Source of the DNA: Clostridiales bacterium
Lineage (GTDB): Bacteria; Bacillota; Clostridia; Lachnospirales; WQUN01
Length of the DNA stretch: 64,000 nt
NCBI GenBank assembly: GCA_031271295.1
Contig: JAISVZ010000119.1
Coordinates: forward strand, 1-64,000
Direction: 5' to 3'
The translations under genes were made by a program, and so were the position numbers. Of the stretch, positions 8,007 to 15,993 are shown piece by piece. Numbering within the stretch: position 1 is the first letter of the stretch; each line of letters opens with the position of its first letter. The notes under the pieces were generated by a model. It was not told the origin of the DNA. It searched no databases and saw nothing but the letters and a program-made list of their open reading frames with translations.

Positions 8007-9758
8007 TCAAAAATCAACTAAGAATTCTGCCGAAATACTTCGTTTAAGGAATTTTTCTATTTGCTCCATTGAAAAACAATATCCTTCAACATCGAGTAAT
8101 CTTCCGCTTACTCCACCTTTTAATTTGATGTAATCATTCACATCATTAAATTCCTCTTTATTCCATATAATAAAAATATCAGCAGTATCTTTTGTCCTTT
8201 CGTATGATTCATTATAGGAGGCATTAGGTTTTTTGAACGAGATATTGAGTTGATCATACAAGCTGAAAATAAATCGATTCTTAGAAATGTAACCCAATAA
8301 TGAAAAACGAGTTCCAGGTTTAAAATACGAAAGCAATCTCATTATTTCAGTTGATAGAATATATTTCCTATACAAATCATTAAATGAATTATTATTATTC
8401 ATAAACTCTTTTTGACGTTCTCTGCATGTTGCTCTTATATTTTCGTTATTTTTTTCATAGTAATCTTTGAATTTATCATCATTTCTTTCATATTCTTCTA
8501 TAAATTGTGTCATTTGTTCGTTGCTGCAATATGAATGCATAGTAAAGGAAAATCCACTTAATTCTAATTTTTTTATAAGCATCATCATAGGATAAAAAGC
8601 ACTTCTAAATGGCAAAAAATCTTCAAAAGATAACAGGAGAGTTTTTAAATTCAACATTTTACAAACCTCTATTATCCCGTCAAAATCAACGTCTCCATCG
8701 TTGATACCGGGTAGTATAATATATTTAACAATAACATCGCCATATTTTCTATAGTTTTTCAAATTATCAATAACTGTATCAAACATTCCATGCCCTTTAA
8801 TTAACTCGAATGTTCTTTTTGTACCTGAATCTATACTTACAACTATACTGCTACTGTTTTTCTTCAAAGAATCTGCTATTCTATCATTAAACACGAAGGA
8901 ATTTGTGTAAAACCATGCACGATAACCCATAGCAGTATCTAAAACTATATTTTTCCATGGAGCAATTGTTATTTCGCCGGGTGCAATTGAAAAGAAACAA
9001 TTACTCCTCAAAAGATTATTTGCCTTTAAATATGACAACGCTTCGTAAGCCATTTTAGGTGCATTTGAATTTTTTGCATTTTCATAACTATTTTCTGGTT
9101 GTGTATAATTATCGCAGTAAATACACCTTGACTGACATATAGCAGGATAAAAATCAAGGCTTACTTTTGAAACTTCTTTACATCCATAGTATTTATATTG
9201 CCTTAAGGAAACACAGTTAATACATGGTTTTGCAGCATTTATTTCAACATTATTATTTAACTCATACAAAATTGTGTCTATTTTTTTTATGTAGTTTTTT
9301 GCCGTTTCCTCAGGAGTATTTAAGTAATCTGAAAATGGTGCCTCTATTTTATTCAATCCATTTATTGTTCTGCTACACGGTCCTATTTTTTCTCCAAAAA
9401 ATCCAAAGTGATATTGCATTAATTGGTCGCAGGCTGTTATATAGGTAGAAAATATACATTCACCCAACCCCATTTCTTGCAATTGTGATACAATTTCATC
9501 GTAATATAAACCATCTGGCGTAATTACAATCTTAAGATTTAATTTATTTTCTCTAAGCAATGCATTAGGTTCCTTTATACAATACATTTGTCCCTTAAAC
9601 TCGAAATCATGCGTTTCATTGTTATTATCAACGAAATAGTTAACAACTACATCGTTTTTCAGCATGAAATCCAACGTTTTCAAGCCGCTTTGCCCCGCAC
9701 CAAAGAATACTACCTTTGCATTCTTTAGGAGTGCTAAATTCAACGGAATGTTATTCAT
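8007..9758 (-). CDS. radical SAM protein with Rossmann-like module (paralogue 2)
   Basis: It is similar over its whole length to the preceding downstream gene. The Rossmann-like module has VVFFGAGQSG at about 16-25 and YFVDNNN at 41-47. The cluster motif is C208, C212 and C215, and CINC at 179-182 is kept. The C-terminal GTRFSLLG and ADIFIIWN segments are also kept. Conservation of the upstream cysteines in both copies supports a functional role. The start lies inside the end of the GT2 gene (8-base overlap), so the two are translated together. Two divergent copies kept side by side suggest two related substrates or a heterodimer; both are inference. Confidence 0.75.
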   Translation of the reverse strand: MNNIPLNLALLKNAKVVFFGAGQSGLKTLDFMLKNDVVVNYFVDNNNETHDFEFKGQMYCIKEPNALLRENKLNLKIVITPDGLYYDEIVSQLQEMGLGECIFSTYITACDQLMQYHFGFFGEKIGPCSRTINGLNKIEAPFSDYLNTPEETAKNYIKKIDTILYELNNNVEINAAKPCINCVSLRQYKYYGCKEVSKVSLDFYPAICQSRCIYCDNYTQPENSYENAKNSNAPKMAYEALSYLKANNLLRSNCFFSIAPGEITIAPWKNIVLDTAMGYRAWFYTNSFVFNDRIADSLKKNSSSIVVSIDSGTKRTFELIKGHGMFDTVIDNLKNYRKYGDVIVKYIILPGINDGDVDFDGIIEVCKMLNLKTLLLSFEDFLPFRSAFYPMMMLIKKLELSGFSFTMHSYCSNEQMTQFIEEYERNDDKFKDYYEKNNENIRATCRERQKEFMNNNNSFNDLYRKYILSTEIMRLLSYFKPGTRFSLLGYISKNRFIFSLYDQLNISFKKPNASYNESYERTKDTADIFIIWNKEEFNDVNDYIKLKGGVSGRLLDVEGYCFSMEQIEKFLKRSISAEFLVDF

Positions 9759-11106
9759 TCAAATTACCGCCTTCCAGCATACTATCGAATGCCAAATAAA
9801 TTTTGAGATCGTGCATATCTTGACTGAAAAGAACTTGAAACGAATTTATGTTTAGAAGTTCCGCTCTAAACTCATCTTGAATATTTGCCTTTTCCGGGAA
9901 AACTATCAACGTATCCGTATCCAAAACTTCCTTGAAATTCTGTTTTTCAAATGATATTCCGAACAGTTTCTCATCATTTCCGGTTACCCTTCTATCCCAT
10001 AGCATACACGGCTCAAAGCATGTCCCTTTTAGAAATGGCAGCAGTTTCTTTGCATCTTGCCCTTTCGCGCCGCATCCAATAACTCGCCCAACAGGTTTCC
10101 GAAATTTATTAGGCTTATTTGCCAATGCTTCTTTTGCGTTATTAACAAAATAATGCATGACGCCTTTTTCGTGCTCTGACAAAAATTGTTTATACGGAAA
10201 AAGCATGTTTTTTGCCGCCTCTTGCCTCTCTTTATCCAGCTTTTCTGCCACCTCGTTATCGCTTCTAATATCATCAAAAGATAGAAGTGTGTTTGCGCGG
10301 AAATAATCAGTCAGGTTCTTTAGAATAGTTTTTCTTTTTTTATCGGCTGCTTCATCCGGAAGTAAGTCAATTGCGCTATAGCACAAAATTCTGTAGTTGT
10401 TATAGTATTTAAATGCCCTCTCTGCGTCGTTTCTAACCTTACTCATCCCGTCGCACCCATCGTTCACATAATAAAGAGGCATATTAATATACTTTACTTT
10501 TCCGTTGTATGCGGTTATCGGTATAATAAACCCAGGTTCATGTGACCATCTATTGCTTGTGTTGTAATTCTCAATTACTTTACATTTCCTAAAATAAGAA
10601 GAACGTACCATATATCGCCATACCGTCAAAGCTGAACTCGTAAAAAGTATCCACTCTGTAGAAAAAAATTCCATTTGAACTCGTTGCGTAATATCATTGA
10701 AAATTTTGTCCTTGCCGCTAATTATGTACGCACGCTTATCACATACCACATAATCATAATCCGAATTATTATCTAACCATTCCGCCATTTTAGAAACGTA
10801 TTGCGTATCAAGCTCGTCGTCAGCGTCAATAATGCAAATGTAATCTCCAGTGGCACATTCAAGCCCTTTTTTTGCGGCTGTGCAAATACCGGAATTCTCT
10901 ATATCAATTACTTTATTTAAATATCCGCGTTTCTCTAACTTAGTTACATAATCTGTTATTATGCCGCGTGTACCATCGGTTGAACCATCATTTACAATAA
11001 TAACTTCTAAATTATCCCACTCTTGACTTATGACAGTATTAAACATATCACCAATATATTCTTCTTTATTATAGCATGTAATAACCATACTTACTTTCCC
11101 TTGCAT
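9751..11106 (-). CDS. GT2-family glycosyltransferase with C-terminal Rossmann-like module
   Basis: A GT-A fold glycosyltransferase of family GT2: KVSMVITCYNKEEYIG at the N-terminus, IIVNDGSTDGT near 38-48 and the metal-binding IDADDELD near 92-99. The C-terminal 110 residues hold the island's Rossmann-like module (GRVIGCGAKG, then MLWDRR and LIVFPE). I took ATG 11106, 7 bases after GGAGG, rather than the GTG at 11112, which touches the site. The same GT2-plus-module layout occurs at the ends of the proteins at 11133 and 15994. It should elongate the glycan with a nucleotide-activated sugar. Confidence 0.85.
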   Translation of the reverse strand: MQGKVSMVITCYNKEEYIGDMFNTVISQEWDNLEVIIVNDGSTDGTRGIITDYVTKLEKRGYLNKVIDIENSGICTAAKKGLECATGDYICIIDADDELDTQYVSKMAEWLDNNSDYDYVVCDKRAYIISGKDKIFNDITQRVQMEFFSTEWILFTSSALTVWRYMVRSSYFRKCKVIENYNTSNRWSHEPGFIIPITAYNGKVKYINMPLYYVNDGCDGMSKVRNDAERAFKYYNNYRILCYSAIDLLPDEAADKKRKTILKNLTDYFRANTLLSFDDIRSDNEVAEKLDKERQEAAKNMLFPYKQFLSEHEKGVMHYFVNNAKEALANKPNKFRKPVGRVIGCGAKGQDAKKLLPFLKGTCFEPCMLWDRRVTGNDEKLFGISFEKQNFKEVLDTDTLIVFPEKANIQDEFRAELLNINSFQVLFSQDMHDLKIYLAFDSMLEGGNLNE

Positions 11107-11132
11107 ATACACACCTCCAATATTCGGAAATA

Positions 11133-13646
11133 TTAATAATATTCACTGCATATATCTTTATAATAGAAATTTATTATCAAGGTTTCTATTTCGTCATATG
11201 TATATACTACAGCTCCAATTTCCTTCGCAATTCTTTCGGCTTCTGCCTTGATTTTTAAACTCCGGGGAAAACACATAATAATATCGCCGGGGACAAGATT
11301 TTCTAAAAATGATACTGTTACACGAGTTCCGTCAAAAATAACCGAATTTTTATGAGCCGCTTTATCCCAGAATACATCCGGCCACAAAGGTGTATTCTTC
11401 ATGATAGGAAGCAACTGCTTGGCAAACTTGCCAAGCGAACCATAAGCGTAAACCTTCCCGCGGAAGCAAGGATATACCTTTCTCATGCCTGATATTTTTT
11501 CTCTTAATGCTTGCAAAAGTAGTGGAAAACCGGTTTTTTCCACTACTGCGTCAATGTTTTTAAATGAAATTGGGAAAACCGAACTTAACATTTCGATAAA
11601 TAAGCGTTCGAATTTGCTTTTTTCATCATTAGAAATTGATTTGTAGGATCTTAAAATAACAGAAACTATTGAGATGACCTTTAACTTTTTTTTGATAAGC
11701 TCGTTTGTTGGAAGTGTTTCTATAGTTTTTTCTATTAACGCATAATAGTTTTTTAATATATTATTAACAGGGTCGTTGTTAAGGCTATGGTTCAGATTAT
11801 TTGCGTATTGATTATAAATATACAATGATCTATTTAAAAGGCTACCTCTTGCATTACTAAAGAAAAGCGGAACTACAATTTGTGGTTCTTGAGAAACTGC
11901 CGGTTCGGTTGCCATGTTCTTCGGTATGCCTATTTGTTCTAATATCTCTCTTCTAAAGAGATAAATCCATACGGCAAATTCAAATTTGTGCATCAAAAGC
12001 TTTTCAACACGATCTTCATATGAAAAAACATCTTCTAAAACAGCCGGTTTTATTTCGCGGCTTTTATGATTTTCAGTATTATTTCCGTAATAGAATCCGC
12101 AAGCAACAAAATCATCTTCAGTATTTTTATCTAACACCTCCGCCATAGCAGAAATGTATTCGGGACACAGTTCATCATCTGCATCAGGAATGCAGATATA
12201 ATCACCGGTTGTAAGCTCTAATCCTGCCTTTATTGCAGAAGCAACTCCGGAATTTTTCTGTTTTTTCACTATAACGCAGTATCCGCGGTCTTCTAATAAA
12301 GGTTGCCAATTAGCTATTATTTGATCCGTACCATCATTCGAACCATCGTTCACTATTATTATCTCCATATTATTCCATATTTGATTGTATACAGATTCTA
12401 ACATTGCGCTCAAATACTGTTCCTTGTTATAGCAAGGAACAACAATACTAACTTTGTTCATTTCTTTAGGGAAATGCGTAACTGTATCCTTATTTTGTAT
12501 GGCAGCTTCGTACAAATTTGCAAATGCATTTGGCAAAGCCTGATTATCAGACAGCGTAGTATCGTAATGATGCACAGAAAACGTATTCTCAGTTGCGTAA
12601 ATTAAACCTCTTTTTGAGTTAATAAAAGATGGTTTGGGATCAAAAAAATCCGGCGGATAAATTGCCATATTTTCTATTACTTGAAACCGTCCATCATTAA
12701 TTAACCCGCGGTTTTTCATAAACTCCGTTTCGTAATAGGTATTAAATTTCATGTCATATCCGCCGCTTTGGGTTATAAATTTAACGTTATCATAAACACG
12801 CATCATTTCCTTAATAAGTGCACAGTTTTTAACAGCGCCAAAACCCGAGCCTGAATTTATTTTGTATTCGGGCGAATTTTCTAAATAACCAAATAAACCT
12901 AAGTTTTCAAACTTAAACCCTATAAAAGCATTATTGTAAAGGAGTTCATCAATCGGTTTTATAATTTCTACATCTGTATCAAAATAAATACCACCGTAGT
13001 TATAAATAATGTCGAGCCTTGCGTAATCTGTAAATTTATCCCATCGCTTCATTAATGCTGTTTCTATTAAATAGGGGTGTTTATTAATATCATAATTACG
13101 TTCGTTCCATTTTATAATTTCATAATCAGGGCAAACCTTTTTCCAATTATCAATAAATTCCTTGTGCTTTTGAGGTAAAGGCTTATCACCAAACCAAAAA
13201 TAATGAATCAATTTCGGTATAACAGGTTCTTTGTTCATCTTAAAGTTTTTAGGCAATAAACCGGGCAAAGAACGATACTTTTGCTCAAAAGAAAAGAAAC
13301 CGATATAGCATTCCACTTTATCAAGTTTCCGCATTGAATTAAGTTGAGCTATAATTTCGGTATTTGACTCAATATCGCTTGACAGAATAAGTAATATTGT
13401 ATTGCTGTCCGCGTTGTCCGAAAACTTTTTTGGTGAAAAGACGGGCAACTGCGTTCCGTTTATATTTATCATTTTCCCCCAAAGTGAGTTATTGCTGTCA
13501 ATAAAGTACTGCGCATATTTTTCAAATTGATATTTTTCAAAAAAATAATTGTGCATTTCGTTATTTATTTCACCCAAAAAGCACACTAACTTTTTCTCTT
13601 TAACCCGTCTAAATATATCAAACGCTGTGCTCATCCGAAGAATCAT
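11133..13646 (-). CDS. fused GT32-GT2 double glycosyltransferase with two Rossmann-like modules
   Basis: Four parts are seen in order: a worn Rossmann-like module (residues 19-52, CFLGEIN in place of the usual glycine loop), a GT32-type domain (IPKLIHYFWFG 143-153, DTD 223-225), a GT2 domain from about 393 (KVSIVVPCYNKEQYL, NDGSNDGT, PDADDEL), and a C-terminal module near 750 (YAYGSLGKFAKQ, VFWDK). Both transferase domains keep their metal-binding acids, so the protein could add two sugars in sequence. The layout reads as a fusion of the two kinds of neighbour, GT32 and GT2. AGGGGG lies 8 bases before the ATG. The lost glycines in the first module suggest it no longer binds a nucleotide. Confidence 0.85.
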   Translation of the reverse strand: MILRMSTAFDIFRRVKEKKLVCFLGEINNEMHNYFFEKYQFEKYAQYFIDSNNSLWGKMININGTQLPVFSPKKFSDNADSNTILLILSSDIESNTEIIAQLNSMRKLDKVECYIGFFSFEQKYRSLPGLLPKNFKMNKEPVIPKLIHYFWFGDKPLPQKHKEFIDNWKKVCPDYEIIKWNERNYDINKHPYLIETALMKRWDKFTDYARLDIIYNYGGIYFDTDVEIIKPIDELLYNNAFIGFKFENLGLFGYLENSPEYKINSGSGFGAVKNCALIKEMMRVYDNVKFITQSGGYDMKFNTYYETEFMKNRGLINDGRFQVIENMAIYPPDFFDPKPSFINSKRGLIYATENTFSVHHYDTTLSDNQALPNAFANLYEAAIQNKDTVTHFPKEMNKVSIVVPCYNKEQYLSAMLESVYNQIWNNMEIIIVNDGSNDGTDQIIANWQPLLEDRGYCVIVKKQKNSGVASAIKAGLELTTGDYICIPDADDELCPEYISAMAEVLDKNTEDDFVACGFYYGNNTENHKSREIKPAVLEDVFSYEDRVEKLLMHKFEFAVWIYLFRREILEQIGIPKNMATEPAVSQEPQIVVPLFFSNARGSLLNRSLYIYNQYANNLNHSLNNDPVNNILKNYYALIEKTIETLPTNELIKKKLKVISIVSVILRSYKSISNDEKSKFERLFIEMLSSVFPISFKNIDAVVEKTGFPLLLQALREKISGMRKVYPCFRGKVYAYGSLGKFAKQLLPIMKNTPLWPDVFWDKAAHKNSVIFDGTRVTVSFLENLVPGDIIMCFPRSLKIKAEAERIAKEIGAVVYTYDEIETLIINFYYKDICSEYY

Positions 13647-13651
13647 ACAAA

Positions 13652-14839
13652 TTACCCCCTAAGTTCTTTTAGATTAATCCATTCTCCGAAAATCGCTTCA
13701 TAATCAAAGGGGTCAAATTTATTAAAACCCGCATACTCGTGGAAAGTCATTTCGCCTATGTATAATTTCCCGTCAATTTCATAAAAATCAACTCGCAAAA
13801 AACTTATCCCTTTGGACAGTTTTTCTGCGATATCAATCATTTTACCGAAATTTATAGGTTTGCTGAATGCTCGTTTATCACTGGGATAATGATTGCGTAC
13901 AGGTATTCTGTTCCAATCGTTATCAAAAAATGTTATTTTTAAACCATCATCAGCATTTTGCCCTGAACGTATGTAGGTACACCTTACTTTCCCATTAAAA
14001 CACATTAACTTATAGTCAAGCAGTTCTCCGTGTTCATCAGTTAAATATTCCTCTGCCAAGATTTTAGGCTCGATATTTTTATATTGCCATTCTCTGCTGT
14101 GCCAAAAATAATTTCTTCTCAACAGATCAGATAGAGCACGCCTAACACCGGCAATGTCAAAGCTTTGCTTATCTTCGCATATAAAATAGCCTCCTGAATC
14201 ATGATTGCATTTTAAAACAAAACGTTGCGGTAAGCTTTCAAAATCTATATCTTCCGTTCTATCCCATACACCCAAAAGAGGTGTTAGATATTCATCTCCA
14301 ACGATACCGGAAATAAATTTTCTTGCTTCGAATTTATCAGCCATTTTTGTATATACCGGCTTACGGTCATAGAGTTTTAGCCATTGCAGTTTTTCACTAA
14401 ACAACACTGGGTTTTTCAAATTTAACTCTTTTCCCATTTGGCGCATGTACTCTAATTTCAAAAATTCCTCATCGGTTAAGTCATTAATATTTTGCTCATC
14501 AATTTTGATGTAAAAGAAGTCCTTATTTCGATTCATTCCGCATGTTTCCTCAAGCTGACGGGCGATATTTTCAGCGCTTTTTTCTGATTTTACTGTAATT
14601 AGAACTTTTGCATCTGTCGTTTTAATTTCATTAAACGCTTCAACCGAATAAACGGGATAGTTCATAAACTTATATTTTTGTTTTTCAATATCATTATCTA
14701 TATATCCCATTAGTTTCATCCCTAATGCTTTTAAAAGAAACAAACCAAAATCTTCCGGTTTTTTTATACCAAAAAAGAATACTGTTTTGCTTTGCAGTAA
14801 ACTTCTAATTTCAAATGTGGTCATAGTTATTTGCTTCAT
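13652..14839 (-). CDS. TupA-like ATP-grasp enzyme with N-terminal Rossmann-like module
   Basis: The N-terminal third is a version of the shared module (KTVFFFGIK at about 14-22, then GYIDND). From about residue 125 it matches TupA-like ATP-grasp proteins: NPVLFSEKLQWLKLYDR, VLKCNHDSGG, ILAEEYL, DYKLMCFNGK and FLRVDFYEIDGK. TupA forms an amide-type bond in teichuronopeptide synthesis, so a role in adding an amino acid or similar group to the glycan is plausible. It is packed 3 bases after the upstream GT32 gene and 5 bases before the GT32-GT2 fusion. Acceptor and donor are unknown. Confidence 0.83.
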   Translation of the reverse strand: MKQITMTTFEIRSLLQSKTVFFFGIKKPEDFGLFLLKALGMKLMGYIDNDIEKQKYKFMNYPVYSVEAFNEIKTTDAKVLITVKSEKSAENIARQLEETCGMNRNKDFFYIKIDEQNINDLTDEEFLKLEYMRQMGKELNLKNPVLFSEKLQWLKLYDRKPVYTKMADKFEARKFISGIVGDEYLTPLLGVWDRTEDIDFESLPQRFVLKCNHDSGGYFICEDKQSFDIAGVRRALSDLLRRNYFWHSREWQYKNIEPKILAEEYLTDEHGELLDYKLMCFNGKVRCTYIRSGQNADDGLKITFFDNDWNRIPVRNHYPSDKRAFSKPINFGKMIDIAEKLSKGISFLRVDFYEIDGKLYIGEMTFHEYAGFNKFDPFDYEAIFGEWINLKELRG

Positions 14840-14842
14840 TTG

Positions 14843-15985
14843 TTACTCCCTCTTCTTTTCGTTTAATAAAGCCTGCTCATAGTAATTCCCCATCAGGTGT
14901 TTTAGTGTTTTTTGATCGTTACCAACAAGTGTAGTATCATAATGATGTACAGTAAACGTATTTTCGCTGACATACAGCTTACCGTTATTTGTAAACACAT
15001 ATGATGGCTTTGGAGCAAAACATTCTGGAGGATATATAGTCAGTTTACCTAATCTTTGCAGATGTCCATCCTGCGATAAACCTCGTTTTAACATAAATTT
15101 TGTTTCAAAAGAACTATTATACGCTAAATTAGGAGAGCCGTCCGAATTAAATAAAGTACCATCATAATTCTCTCTCATTTCATAGAACAATGGAAATTCT
15201 TTAACAGCTCCAAATCCCGAACCAGCATTTATTCTAAATTCTCCGTATTCGCTTTCAAAACCTATAAAAGCATCATTATAGAGTAATTCATCTAAAGACT
15301 TGAACATTTCAACATCAGTATCCATACAAATTCCGCCGTAATTATAAACAACATCAAGTCTTGCATATGTGGCTACTTTTGACCATCGGTTTGCCAGAGC
15401 AGCTTCCTTTGTGTACAAAAACTTGCTAACATCATAATTGCTCTCGTTCCACTCAATAATATCATAATCCGGACAATGTAACCTCCAACTCCCAATAAAC
15501 AATTTATGCCTTTCAGGTATGGGCTTATCACCAAACCAAAAATAATGAATTATCTTGGGTATTACCTGCTTATAATTTGCTCTGCAACTCGTTAGTATTG
15601 ATTGATGTCTACAACGATGTTCCATATCAGTTAAAAATTGAAGTTGGTAGCATTCAGCATCTTTAAGTTTATGAACTCTGTTCAATTGTTCGTATATTTC
15701 ATTAAAAGAATTCCAGCTATTAATTAATATGGCAGTATTGCTGTCAGCCTCGTTGAACAGCTTTTCAGGCCTAAAAATGGGTATTTCTGTATCGTTTAAA
15801 GTCGTCGTTTTTCCCCACAAATTTTCTTTATTATCATAAAATGAAGAAATACGTTTTTCAATTTCATATTTTGGGAATAGCCGACAAAAATTCTTAAGAT
15901 TACCTCCCCTTGCACCAAAGCATACTAAGTTTTTATTAGCAACATTACTTATAAATTCTTTTACGGCAACATTTCGTAAAACCAT
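14843..15985 (-). CDS. GT32-type glycosyltransferase with N-terminal Rossmann-like module, paralogue
   Basis: Second gene of the leftward operon, 8 bases after the megafusion. The module reads NLVCFGARGG at about 19-28, followed by FYDNKENLWG. The GT32-type domain has IPKIIHYFWFG, RWSKVATYARLDVVYNYGG and MDTDVEM, with the metal-binding DTD. The order of parts and the C-terminal ENTFTVHHYDTTL are shared with the proteins at 3758 and 11133, so all descend from one ancestor. GGAGTG lies 9 bases before ATG 15985. Its specificity cannot be inferred. Confidence 0.85.
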   Translation of the reverse strand: MVLRNVAVKEFISNVANKNLVCFGARGGNLKNFCRLFPKYEIEKRISSFYDNKENLWGKTTTLNDTEIPIFRPEKLFNEADSNTAILINSWNSFNEIYEQLNRVHKLKDAECYQLQFLTDMEHRCRHQSILTSCRANYKQVIPKIIHYFWFGDKPIPERHKLFIGSWRLHCPDYDIIEWNESNYDVSKFLYTKEAALANRWSKVATYARLDVVYNYGGICMDTDVEMFKSLDELLYNDAFIGFESEYGEFRINAGSGFGAVKEFPLFYEMRENYDGTLFNSDGSPNLAYNSSFETKFMLKRGLSQDGHLQRLGKLTIYPPECFAPKPSYVFTNNGKLYVSENTFTVHHYDTTLVGNDQKTLKHLMGNYYEQALLNEKKRE

Positions 15986-15993
15986 TCTTCATA

